28,660 nt of DNA from Candidatus Rhabdochlamydia sp. (GTDB taxonomy: Bacteria; Chlamydiota; Chlamydiia; Chlamydiales; Rhabdochlamydiaceae). The stretch spans positions 1 through 28,660 of the forward strand of contig JASHWX010000185.1 of NCBI GenBank assembly GCA_030043815.1, read 5' to 3'. Shown one piece after another: positions 1-7,540 of this stretch. The notes beneath the pieces were generated by a model that saw nothing but the letters and a program-made list of their open reading frames with translations, searched no databases and was not told the DNA's origin. Numbering within the stretch: position 1 is the first letter of the stretch; each line of letters starts with the position of its first letter. Made by a program: the position numbers and the translations under genes.

Positions 1-96
1 CCGGCCCTTAAGGGCCGGGTATTTCAAAAATGGATTGGCGTGGGTGCGAAGCCCACGCCAACCACAAAAATCCCAGGCCTTAAGGCCTGGGTTCAC
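1..96. repeat. Triple-palindrome intergenic repeat, copy 1
   Basis: This is the first copy of a ~96-nt element repeated at 11077-11172 with a single mismatch (position 62, C here, A there). It holds three inverted repeats in a row. The first is a loopless palindrome with CTTAAG at its centre (1-19, clipped by the window edge). The second is a 10-bp stem TTGGCGTGGG/CCCACGCCAA at 35-44/52-61 with a 7-nt loop. The third is a loopless 20-nt palindrome at 72-91. The TGA stop of the Nudix gene lies inside its right end. It may end transcription of fabF-nudix, but it has no T-tract typical of an intrinsic terminator. Confidence 0.9.
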
Positions 97-506
97 TTTA
101 GCAATCTAACTGATGCTTGTAAAATGTGGCGCGCTTCCCGAAATGAAAGCTGATTCATCGCTTCGGGAATGGTCAGCCATTTGGCTTCGCGTATCTCTTC
201 TTCTTGAATTCTTAAAGGCCCTTCGACTACAGCCGGAAAATATTGCACTGTTTTAACGACATTCTGCTTTTTTCGGCGGAATTGATAATGTTCGATAAGA
301 GGCTTGTCGCAGAGGACTTTTACCACTGAAAGCCCGGTCTCTTCTTGCAGTTCGCGTTTGGCAGCGTCTAAAGGCATTTCTTGGGGATTGCTGGCTTTTC
401 CTTTGGGAAAACCCCAGTGGTTGCCTTCACGGTGCAAAATGAGGAGGACTTTCCATTCCCCTTGTTCATTGATGAAAGGCACAACGCCGAAGGATTCCAC
501 ATGCAT
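93..506 (-). CDS. Nudix hydrolase (MutT/Ap4A hydrolase-like)
   Basis: A 137-residue single-domain Nudix protein, expected to hydrolyse a nucleoside diphosphate linked to another moiety, such as Ap4A or a damaged NTP; the substrate cannot be read from sequence. The Nudix box is clear: WGFPKGK near residue 32, then E, seven residues and RELQEETGL. The G-to-E spacing is six rather than the canonical five residues, and the WGFPKG sequence is typical of diadenosine-polyphosphate hydrolases. The ATG at 506 lies 11 nt after the fabF stop, so the two genes are probably co-transcribed. Chlamydiae carry a Nudix gene in this place next to fabF (CT771 in C. trachomatis, from memory). Its stop codon falls inside the palindromic repeat, so the C-terminus may have been reset by that element. 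Confidence 0.9.
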   Translation of the reverse strand: MHVESFGVVPFINEQGEWKVLLILHREGNHWGFPKGKASNPQEMPLDAAKRELQEETGLSVVKVLCDKPLIEHYQFRRKKQNVVKTVQYFPAVVEGPLRIQEEEIREAKWLTIPEAMNQLSFREARHILQASVRLLK

Positions 507-517
507 TTGAAAAAGCC

Positions 518-1774
518 TTATTCTGTATAAGGTGCAAAAATCAAGGACGAATTATGTCCGCCAAAGCCAAAGGAGCTGCTCAATGCGGCGGTGACTTTGT
601 GCGGCTTTGCAACATGGGGAACAACGTCGATCCCCTCTAACTCTTCTTCAGGCTCGTCGAGGTTGATCGTCGGATGCAGCATGCCTGTTTCTATGGCCTT
701 GATCGTGGCAATTGCCTCGATGCCGCCGGCTGCCCCGAGGCAGTGGCCGATCATCGATTTCGTCGCGTTCATCTTGATGTTGTTCACATGGGGACCGAAG
801 ACTTGCTTCACAGCACGGACCTCGCACAAATCCCCTGCCAGCGTCGATGTCGCATGGGCATTGATGTAATTGATCTGATCTTTGGGAATGCCGGCTTCGC
901 GAATGGCATTCTCGATACATAGGCTGACGCCAAGGCCGTCTTCGCGCGGATCAGTCATGTGATGGGCATCGCAATTGATCGCGCCGCCGAGGTATTCTGC
1001 TAAAATGGGAGCGCCGCGCTCAAGCGCATGCTCAAGGCTCTCGAGCAGAAGAACGCCTGCGCCTTCTCCCATCACGAATCCATCTCTTTTCTTGTCCCAA
1101 GGACGCGAGGCCTTTTGCGGGTCGTCATTACGCACAGAGAGCGCTTTGATCGCGACAAATCCGGCGACACCGATCGGATTGATCGGAGATTCTGTCCCTC
1201 CGCATAGCATCAGATCCGCTTCTCCGCGCAAGATGTGCTGCGCTGCAGAATGGATGCAGTAATTGGCCGTTGCGCATGCAGTCGAAATCGAATAATTGGG
1301 CCCCATGAAGCCAAGATCGATAGCGAGAAGGGCGCCTCCCATATTCGTGATAATGTAAGGCACGAAAAAAGGTGTAATGCGGCGGTAGCCTTTGGTGAGC
1401 AGGGCCTCCGTCCCATCATAGAAAACAGTCATTCCCCCCATCCCCGAACCGATCAAGATCCCGCTTCTTCTTTTATCGAGTTTTGCTAGGGCATCTCCGG
1501 TGAGTTTGCCTTGTTCCAATGCTTTTTTCCCAGCGACCATAGTGTAGCGAATAAAAGGATCGACGCGGCGGGCTTGCTTCTTATCGAGATAGTCGCCTAC
1601 ATCGAAATTGCGGACAACGCCAGCGAATCGGGTAGGATAATCTTGACAAGGGAACTCTTCGATAGGGGCAATCCCGCTTTTTCCTGCGAGGAGATCGCGA
1701 TAAAATTGATCGACATCAGTCCCAAAACAAGAGACAACCCCCATTCCTGTAACGACGATCCGTTTTTTATTCAT
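518..1774 (-). CDS. fabF: Beta-ketoacyl-ACP synthase II
   Basis: A 418-residue KAS II that condenses malonyl-ACP with acyl-ACP in type II fatty-acid elongation, in the cytosol. The catalytic Cys167 sits in STACATA. The two active-site histidines are His307 (NAHATST) and His344 (MIGHCLGAAGG), with the conserved Lys339 just before the latter. The length matches the family (about 410-420). The start ATG at 1774 has AAGGG six bases upstream, and a good promoter lies at 1801-1829, so fabF probably starts its own transcript together with the Nudix gene downstream. Confidence 0.97.
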   Translation of the reverse strand: MNKKRIVVTGMGVVSCFGTDVDQFYRDLLAGKSGIAPIEEFPCQDYPTRFAGVVRNFDVGDYLDKKQARRVDPFIRYTMVAGKKALEQGKLTGDALAKLDKRRSGILIGSGMGGMTVFYDGTEALLTKGYRRITPFFVPYIITNMGGALLAIDLGFMGPNYSISTACATANYCIHSAAQHILRGEADLMLCGGTESPINPIGVAGFVAIKALSVRNDDPQKASRPWDKKRDGFVMGEGAGVLLLESLEHALERGAPILAEYLGGAINCDAHHMTDPREDGLGVSLCIENAIREAGIPKDQINYINAHATSTLAGDLCEVRAVKQVFGPHVNNIKMNATKSMIGHCLGAAGGIEAIATIKAIETGMLHPTINLDEPEEELEGIDVVPHVAKPHKVTAALSSSFGFGGHNSSLIFAPYTE

Positions 1775-1800
1775 AAAATTCCCTTAAATTTTAACTCTTA

Positions 1801-1829
1801 AAGATACACAAAATCGGTTAATTTTGCAA
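1801..1829 (-). promoter_or_regulatory. Predicted sigma70-type promoter of fabF
   Basis: On the minus strand TTGCAA (1824-1829) is followed after 17 nt by TATCTT (1801-1806), about 27 nt upstream of the fabF ATG, in an AT-rich gap between rsfS and fabF. Spacing and position are right; the -10 box is imperfect. Confidence 0.5.
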
Positions 1830-1847
1830 TCTAAACGAAATAAAATT

Positions 1848-2228
1848 TTACTTATTGACTATCTTGGGTATAACATCGATCTGCAGATCAATCACATGCC
1901 CTTCGCGCCATAATTGCTCAAGTTGATACTTGTCGCGAAGCCCTGGCATGAACAGGTGGACCATGATGTTCAAATAATCAATTACCACCCAATCGCCGGA
2001 TCTGAGGCCTTCGACCCTTAAGGGCTTTTGGCCGATTTTTTCCAAATTTTCTATCACAGCATGAGCAATGGAGATGACGTGTTTGTCGACATTACCCTCT
2101 GCGATAATGACATAATCCGTCAGAGTTGAAATTCCGCGCACATCCAAGGCCAAAATATTAGACCCTTTTTTATCAAAAATGGCTTGGCCTATCGCATTTA
2201 AATAAAAAAGAGAATTAGTGTTATTCAT
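1848..2228 (-). CDS. rsfS: Ribosomal silencing factor RsfS (Iojap/YbeB family)
   Basis: A 126-residue Iojap-family protein that binds ribosomal protein uL14 and blocks joining of the 30S and 50S subunits when nutrients are scarce. Family hallmarks include LDVRGISTLTDYVIIAEG, then GLRSGDWVVIDYLNIMVHLF and REKYQLEQLW-type residues near the end (here LRDKYQLEQLW). The reading frame stays open upstream to 2348, but that part overlaps nadD and would add 40 unrelated residues. The ATG at 2228 gives a normal family length and an 8-nt overlap with the nadD stop (ATGAATAA), which suggests translational coupling. The neighbourhood nadD-rsfS is common in bacteria. Confidence 0.93.
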   Translation of the reverse strand: MNNTNSLFYLNAIGQAIFDKKGSNILALDVRGISTLTDYVIIAEGNVDKHVISIAHAVIENLEKIGQKPLRVEGLRSGDWVVIDYLNIMVHLFMPGLRDKYQLEQLWREGHVIDLQIDVIPKIVNK

Positions 2229-2739
2229 ACAACTTATGGAGTTGAATATATTCATATACAGGTGCAGGAATGAGATGGCCGCAGTAGAGATGACGGGAAA
2301 GGCGCTCGCGCACTTGCGTACTGCTGATCTCAAATTGCCGCGCTGCAAAGAGCGGCGGCGCTAATCGGCCAAGCTCCTCGGCATTTTTCCAAAGGTGGAA
2401 TGTCGCCTGATGGTCCTTGCCGAGAAGATAATGCAAGTCTAATGATGGATCTTTTGCCAGTCTTCGCACTGTGTCGATCGCATAGGAGGTCCCTTCGTGC
2501 TGAAGCTCCCAATCGATGAGTTTGAATCCTTTGATCGGGGCGATGGCAAGCTGCAGCATGGCTTTGCGATGGGCAGCAGAAACAAATGGAGGGGCATTTT
2601 CTTTGAAAGGGGATTGAAACGCGGGCACAAACAGCACCTGGTCCAACGCCCAGGCTTCCATTAAGCTGATCGCTAAATTCAGATGACCGAAATGCACGGG
2701 ATCAAAGGTGCCGCCGAAGACGCCTGTTTTTCTCTTCAT
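2221..2739 (-). CDS. nadD: Nicotinate-nucleotide adenylyltransferase
   Basis: A 172-residue nucleotidyltransferase predicted to convert nicotinate mononucleotide and ATP to deamido-NAD. The N-terminal motif GGTFDPVHFGHLNLA carries the (H/T)xGH signature that binds ATP, and the C-terminal ISSTQVRERL is the family's ISSTxxR motif. It is shorter than many NadD proteins (about 190-215), mostly through a shorter middle part. It overlaps rsfS by 8 nt and starts 25 nt after the upstream HAD gene. I recall that Chlamydiaceae have lost de novo and salvage NAD genes, so its presence would fit an environmental lineage. A related adenylyltransferase is possible but less likely beside rsfS. Confidence 0.9.
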   Translation of the reverse strand: MKRKTGVFGGTFDPVHFGHLNLAISLMEAWALDQVLFVPAFQSPFKENAPPFVSAAHRKAMLQLAIAPIKGFKLIDWELQHEGTSYAIDTVRRLAKDPSLDLHYLLGKDHQATFHLWKNAEELGRLAPPLFAARQFEISSTQVRERLSRHLYCGHLIPAPVYEYIQLHKLYE

Positions 2740-2764
2740 ACCTAAAGAAAAGCGTAGATTATTA

Positions 2765-3406
2765 TTAAATTATTAGCCAATCATTCTCTTCAGAATAACG
2801 CCTCAACTTTCGATCGGGATTGACGGCAATCGGCGTTCCAGCAGCGAGCAGCAAAGGTAGATCTAAAATGCTGTCCGAATAGGCCGTGATGAGATCTTTA
2901 TTAATGGATAGCCTGCTTGCCACTTTCTGAAGGCAGGATGCCTTTTCCTCGCCTTGCATGATCGAAGCAATGCGGCATAACCTGCGTTCCGTGTCAACGG
3001 CGTATTCGGTGGCCTGCCATTCGTTGACTCCTAAGAATTGAGCGATCTTCTCCACCAAAAAATTCGGGGAGTTCGATAAGATCAGTGTGTGGTGGCCGAG
3101 GTGCTGCGCCAAGCGCAGCTTTGCGAGGACAGGGGGATACATTTTCGAAAATAAATAATCCTGCAAAAAGGGGTCGACATTCTCTTCGATCAGCTCGAGC
3201 GGCTTTCCTAAAAGCAGCCGTTCGAATACTCGATCGTGGAGCTCCGATAGGCTCATTCCGAAGAAATTATGTTTGATATAATAGAAAAACGAATACAAAA
3301 GAGACGAAGAGGGCAGGATTTTTTTGAGCACCAAGTAACGGCAAAAACCCATGCTGCAGTTGTCTGAGACAATCGTATGATCGAGATCAAACACTGCTAA
3401 ACGCAC
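2765..3406 (-). CDS. HAD-superfamily IB phosphatase (SerB-like)
   Basis: A 213-residue haloacid-dehalogenase-type phosphatase. Motif I is FDLDHT (nucleophile Asp7 and acid/base Asp9), motif II is the Ser in LILSNSP, a lysine follows near GEEKASCLQK, and motif IV is YSDSILDLPLL. The closing VNPDRKLRR is typical of the HAD-IB group that includes phosphoserine phosphatase and lysophospholipid phosphatases. The helical insert after motif I (residues ~15-85) is a C1 cap that would set substrate choice, so the substrate is unknown. The start is GTG at 3406, three bases after the stop of the coiled-coil gene. It is probably cytosolic. Confidence 0.85.
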   Translation of the reverse strand: MRLAVFDLDHTIVSDNCSMGFCRYLVLKKILPSSSLLYSFFYYIKHNFFGMSLSELHDRVFERLLLGKPLELIEENVDPFLQDYLFSKMYPPVLAKLRLAQHLGHHTLILSNSPNFLVEKIAQFLGVNEWQATEYAVDTERRLCRIASIMQGEEKASCLQKVASRLSINKDLITAYSDSILDLPLLLAAGTPIAVNPDRKLRRYSEENDWLII

Positions 3407-3409
3407 CCG

Positions 3410-5017
3410 CTACCCTTCAATTTCATCGATTTTATCTTCAATCTCTTCGATCGATCCATTGACCTTTTCCAAAGCGGCTTTCTCCGTTTCAATCATTTCC
3501 CGATACGTCATCGCTTTTTCAAAATCAAATCCTGAACCGCCGAGCAGCTTTCTGTAATTCTCGAGCTGGTTCTTAATCTCTTGTCGGCGCGTTTTGCGTT
3601 CATTTAAAACGGCCTTCAACTCACCTAATGCTTTGAGATCATCCTCAGAGAGCTGCAGCAAGGCTTTTTCGCGCTTCTCATCGATCGCATCTTTCAATTG
3701 CTTGAAAAGCCGATCGATGATCTGTTTTTCTGCCTTCGATAATGCCGCCTCATCAAAGAGGGCCATCAGCTCATCGCGCTTGATCGTTAACGCATCTACT
3801 TCCATCGATGGAGCTTCATGCAAGAGGGCATTCAATCGCTCTTTCAATGCTTGGACCTTATCGCGTTTTTCTTTTTCTATTTCTCTTTCTTTGCGCTGCC
3901 GCTCTTGTTCGACTTCTCGAGCACGCTCCATGGGAATGCGTTTGGCTTTGTGGATTTCGTCTTTCAGCGCCTTGACTTCATCCCTGCCGAGCTCCACTGT
4001 GCGCATGTAGCTTAGGATTTCTTCCGCCTTTGCGTTGCATTCTTCTAAAGGCGCCCCCGATTCGCAAAGCTTAGCAAAAGGCATGATCTTTTCCATCACG
4101 AGATCAAAGTTCTGCTTATAAACCATCCTCTTGGCTTGGATGTCTTTTTTGCGCTCTTTTTCACGGTTTTTGATCTTGTCCCAGCAAACGCTTAAGTTCA
4201 ACCGCGTCTCCGTAAACGCGTGCGTATTCAATGTCAATACTTTGGCAATCGACTGCAAGCTCTTGATCTCCTCGCGCAGGGCATAGAGAGGGATGCTTTG
4301 CAATTCTTCATCCTTAAAATGCGACTCGATGAAGCGGTTCACATCGGTGATGAATTCTTGTGAGATGTTTTTAATGAGCTCTTTTCTCTTGGGGAATATC
4401 CGGTCGCCGCATGAAGAAAGCCGTTCGAGCAGTTTATTTTTAATGCGGATGCGCATCTCTGTTTTGACCACTTCTTTGCGCAAACCATTCACTCTTGCAG
4501 CAAGTGTGTTGAGCAGCAGCAATTCGCGCTGAAGGGCTTGATAGACTTCTTGCTTGCTTCTTAAGGTCTCGCTTTCAATCACAATCGGATGTTCTGGCGC
4601 TTGGCCCAAAAGCAGCGCATAGTGCTCCAAATCTCGCTCGAGGGCTTGGATCGCAAGTTCGATCTGCTCGACAGCAAATGCCGATTGCTCATCTAAGATC
4701 TCTTTTAAGCGTTTGGCCTCTTCCGAAAGCTCGATGTAATCGCTCCAGAGCTGCGAACGCACTTTCGGGGTGATATTTTCTTTAAATAACGGAAGACAGA
4801 GACGCCTTCCTTCCCAAAAGTCTTTAAATCGAGGCGTACCGCTATGAGAAAGGGCAGCTTTCATGAAATCGATGCTGAGACGGATCTTGCCCTCTGCTGT
4901 CGATTCGAGGTCGAAATGCTTCAGGAATTCGGAGAATTGCGCTGAGATCCCTTTTTTCTCGGATACTTGAATTTCACTTTCATCTTTCACAACGTCTTTT
5001 TCGTTTTCTGCGTTCAT
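3410..5017 (-). CDS. Large coiled-coil protein of unknown function (CT768-like)
   Basis: A 535-residue, highly charged protein with almost no hydrophobic stretch and no signal peptide. Most of residues 95-535 is predicted by eye to be helix and coiled coil, with long Glu/Lys/Arg runs around residues 345-390 (EVEQERQRKEREIEKEKRDK) and a final segment at 480-535. I cannot assign a domain. Its place between miaA and rsfS/fabF matches the chlamydial gene CT768, which is also long and uncharacterised; this is a positional inference from memory. It follows miaA by 69 nt and precedes the HAD gene by three bases, so it is probably part of that operon. A structural or scaffold role would be a guess. 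Confidence 0.8.
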   Translation of the reverse strand: MNAENEKDVVKDESEIQVSEKKGISAQFSEFLKHFDLESTAEGKIRLSIDFMKAALSHSGTPRFKDFWEGRRLCLPLFKENITPKVRSQLWSDYIELSEEAKRLKEILDEQSAFAVEQIELAIQALERDLEHYALLLGQAPEHPIVIESETLRSKQEVYQALQRELLLLNTLAARVNGLRKEVVKTEMRIRIKNKLLERLSSCGDRIFPKRKELIKNISQEFITDVNRFIESHFKDEELQSIPLYALREEIKSLQSIAKVLTLNTHAFTETRLNLSVCWDKIKNREKERKKDIQAKRMVYKQNFDLVMEKIMPFAKLCESGAPLEECNAKAEEILSYMRTVELGRDEVKALKDEIHKAKRIPMERAREVEQERQRKEREIEKEKRDKVQALKERLNALLHEAPSMEVDALTIKRDELMALFDEAALSKAEKQIIDRLFKQLKDAIDEKREKALLQLSEDDLKALGELKAVLNERKTRRQEIKNQLENYRKLLGGSGFDFEKAMTYREMIETEKAALEKVNGSIEEIEDKIDEIEG

Positions 5018-5086
5018 TTTGCCACTGGATTTTGGAAAAAACGAAAAAATCTTAAAGCAATTCCCGATTTAAAGCTAACGGATTTT

Positions 5087-6112
5087 TTAAAAACTATGCT
5101 CGTAGTCTTGGATGATCATCTCGGCGGCTGTTTCGACGGGCATTTTATCGAGGTTGAGCCAGCGGAATAACGGCTCTTTGCGGAACCAAGTGAATTGACG
5201 CTTGGCATATCGGCGGGAAGCCTGCTTGAACGATTCGATGAAATCGTCCCAGTCTTCTTGGGTCTTTGGGGAATGCAAATAGTCTAAACACTGCCGGTAG
5301 CCGATCGCTTGGGAAGCGGTGGGGTTTTCACTTAAGCCCTGCTGCTCGAGTTTCTTGACTTCCTCGACAAAGCCGTCGGCGATCATTTTGTCGCAGCGCA
5401 TTTCGATCCGAGGGTATAAGACTTCTTTGGGCATGTAGAGGAACCAGCATCGAAAATCATAGAACTCGGTATTAGGGGTTGAGGCAGGGGGAAGGGCTGA
5501 TACCTTTTGCTGGGTGATCGAGATGATCTCCAATCCGCGGATAATTTTATGCCGATCATTTTGGGTGATGGAATACGCATAATCGGGATCGAGGTCTTTC
5601 AATTTGTCGTACATTGCTTTGGAGCCCTTTTCCTCCATTTCTGTTTCGAGGGTCTTTCGGAGAAAAGGATCTGAAGGAGGGCCGCTTGGGGGCCCGTAGA
5701 TGATCGCATGGATGTAAAAGCCCGTTCCTCCGACGATAATGGGGACGGCGCCTTTATCGAGGATTTCGCTCACCGCCTGGCAAGCTTCTTGATAGTACTC
5801 TACGACGTTGAAGCTCTCGTCGAGATCGCGGCTATCGATGAGATGATGCTGAACATGCTCCCTTTCGGCCAGGCTGACCTTTGCCGTGCCGATATCCATC
5901 CCTCGATAGACTTGCATCGAGTCCGCGGAGATAATTTCCCCGCCGATGGCTTTGGCGATGACAAGGGAGATCTGGGTTTTGCCGACAGCAGTCGGCCCGG
6001 CGATGACGATGATTTTCTTTTTCTTTGAGCGAGGAGGGACTTTTTGCCTTTGGGTCAGAGTGAATTGGGAAAGAAGGCTCTGCAACTCTTTATCTTCAAA
6101 AGTCAGCCCCAT
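5087..6112 (-). CDS. miaA: tRNA dimethylallyltransferase
   Basis: A 341-residue enzyme that transfers a dimethylallyl group to N6 of A37 in tRNAs reading UNN codons. The P-loop GPTAVGKT is at residues 39-46, followed by DSMQVYRGMDIGTAK (catalytic Asp and tRNA contacts), GGTGFYI, and RRYAKRQFTWFR near the C-terminus. The first ~30 residues before KKKIIVIAGP are an extension relative to the ~315-residue E. coli enzyme, but no better internal start is present. It lies 19 nt downstream of khpA and is probably read from the khpA promoter. Confidence 0.96.
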   Translation of the reverse strand: MGLTFEDKELQSLLSQFTLTQRQKVPPRSKKKKIIVIAGPTAVGKTQISLVIAKAIGGEIISADSMQVYRGMDIGTAKVSLAEREHVQHHLIDSRDLDESFNVVEYYQEACQAVSEILDKGAVPIIVGGTGFYIHAIIYGPPSGPPSDPFLRKTLETEMEEKGSKAMYDKLKDLDPDYAYSITQNDRHKIIRGLEIISITQQKVSALPPASTPNTEFYDFRCWFLYMPKEVLYPRIEMRCDKMIADGFVEEVKKLEQQGLSENPTASQAIGYRQCLDYLHSPKTQEDWDDFIESFKQASRRYAKRQFTWFRKEPLFRWLNLDKMPVETAAEMIIQDYEHSF

Positions 6113-6131
6113 CCTACATTACCCTCGTAGA

Positions 6132-6362
6132 TTAATGCACAAGCTCGAGTCTCACGCGTCTTCCAAAACGTGCGCCGACAGTCATGGCGATCGTCCGCAG
6201 AGATTTGATCGTCCGGCCTTGCTTCCCGACGACTTTAGCGACGTCTTCAGCAGAAACGCGCACTTCAACGACAGTTCCCTGTTGGCCATCGAACACTTGA
6301 ACGTCGACTGCGTCCGGCTGATCGACGAGGTTTTTAATCAAATAAGCAATGAAATCTTTCAT
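6132..6362 (-). CDS. khpA: KH-domain RNA-binding protein KhpA
   Basis: A 76-residue protein consisting almost wholly of one type II KH domain. The RNA-contacting GxxG loop is GKQG at residues 46-49, followed by RTIKSLRTIAMTVG and the basic end RFGRRVRLEL. KhpA proteins bind RNA broadly and in several bacteria pair with KhpB/EloR to affect cell elongation and division. Elsewhere the gene often sits in the rpsP-rimM-trmD operon. Here it leads into miaA, directly beside the cell-wall cluster. Confidence 0.92.
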   Translation of the reverse strand: MKDFIAYLIKNLVDQPDAVDVQVFDGQQGTVVEVRVSAEDVAKVVGKQGRTIKSLRTIAMTVGARFGRRVRLELVH

Positions 6363-6610
6363 AGTTCTCAGTTTAGGGTTAAAAATTTTGACACTTCGGG
6401 AAGAGAAGTTAACACTTTTGGAAAAAAGAGTCTATACCCAATTCCATCTCGCTGCAACAAATATTTTATTAACTAAAATTCAATAAACTCAATCATTTAG
6501 TTATTAAATTACAATTAATCGTGTTAAAATTAATTTAAAAGTGAAATAAAATAGCATCAAGTGCGCTTCATAGCCAGTAGGCGATCCGATGCGACGCTAG
6601 TTGCATTCGC
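6363..6610. other. AT-rich intergenic region between ftsQ and khpA
   Basis: This 248-nt gap separates the end of the murF-ftsQ operon from khpA. It holds the predicted khpA promoter (6431-6460) and an AT-rich stretch at ~6460-6555. I see no clear intrinsic terminator for the ftsQ transcript and no convincing small gene. Confidence 0.6.
6431..6460 (-). promoter_or_regulatory. Predicted promoter of khpA-miaA
   Basis: On the minus strand TTGTTG (6455-6460) and TATAGA (6431-6436) are 18 nt apart, about 70 nt upstream of the khpA ATG, with AT-rich DNA further upstream. This is the best sigma70-like pair in the gap. Confidence 0.45.
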
Positions 6611-7540
6611 TCAGAGGGATGGGGCGTGCTTTTTTTCATCGATGAAGGCGAGTTTCTGGATGCGGAAGTCGATGATCTTCTCTTTTAAATACACGACGGA
6701 AGAAGACCCATTTTGCGGCAATACGGCTGCCCGCCTCTCCTCTTCAAGCAGCTGCTCTCGCAATCTAAGGTAGTTCCCGAGCTCTTGAGCATAGTCCTTT
6801 GTGCTGAGCCGCAAGATGCGGGGGATGCAGAATTGGACCTCTTTGCCTTCGAGATGGCGGAATAGGCGGTCTTCGGTCATCATGACAATTTCTCTTTGTC
6901 CGTAACTCTCGGCAAACGCATTGGAGACATCGATCCGCTTGACACAGAACAGGTCCGCGACTTTAGGATCTGAAACGATGTTCAAAATTTGGATTGCGAG
7001 CTCGAGGTATTTGCCCGCAAGGGGGGCTCCCCAGCGCGCTGTCGGGCGCTGAGGGTCTGGCGGGGGTGTTCCAAAGGGGGACAGCCCCAGGTAGAGGGCG
7101 GGAAGATTCTTTGGGGAAAAGAAGGGAGTGAAGGGAAAGAGATAACCTCGGGCGTCGATCGCCACATTGTCGTAATCGTCCAAAAAGGCAATGGGCTGAC
7201 GAACGGTGTAATCAACGTATAAAGTATTGGGTTTGATGAGTTTGACGTCAGCTTCTGCAATGAGAGGCGATTTCAATAAGCGCATCTTGGCTTGGCGCAA
7301 ATTAAAATGCAGGGTGTTGTAGGGCCGATCAGCAGAGATGCCGAGCAGCTCTGCGAGATATTCGGTCTTAAGGGCTTCTTTCAATGGGCCTGTCTGTACG
7401 ATCGAACGGAGGGCAAATTGAGCGTCGTTTCCTCTTTTGAGATAGTGCTTCATGGCGCTGTACGCGGTGCCGGTGATCACCATTGTCGAGCCTACGATCC
7501 AAGCCAGTGCATGCGTCAGGGGAAGGCGATTATTTTTCAT
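6611..7540 (-). CDS. ftsQ: FtsQ/DivIB-like cell-division protein
   Basis: A 309-residue protein with a short cytoplasmic N-terminus, one membrane segment (about residues 12-31) and a large periplasmic part. The core at ~75-130 has the POTRA-like and beta-domain pattern of FtsQ, for example SPLIAEADVKLIKPNTLYV, VRQPIAFL and VAIDARGYLFP. FtsQ bridges early and late divisome proteins. Overall similarity to the family is weak, as in other chlamydiae, and the call leans on membrane topology and on its place right after murC (FtsQ-like CT764 occupies this place in C. trachomatis, from memory). The ATG at 7540 overlaps the murC stop by 11 nt. No ftsA or ftsZ follows. Confidence 0.82.
   Translation of the reverse strand: MKNNRLPLTHALAWIVGSTMVITGTAYSAMKHYLKRGNDAQFALRSIVQTGPLKEALKTEYLAELLGISADRPYNTLHFNLRQAKMRLLKSPLIAEADVKLIKPNTLYVDYTVRQPIAFLDDYDNVAIDARGYLFPFTPFFSPKNLPALYLGLSPFGTPPPDPQRPTARWGAPLAGKYLELAIQILNIVSDPKVADLFCVKRIDVSNAFAESYGQREIVMMTEDRLFRHLEGKEVQFCIPRILRLSTKDYAQELGNYLRLREQLLEEERRAAVLPQNGSSSVVYLKEKIIDFRIQKLAFIDEKKHAPSL

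Noticed and set aside
1..96. CRISPR array or REP cluster
   Set aside because: Only one unit is present at each place with no spacers; the two copies lie 11 kb apart.
2229..2348. Longer rsfS start overlapping nadD
   Set aside because: It would add 40 residues with no family similarity, all encoded within nadD; the ATG at 2228 gives normal length and a coupled overlap.
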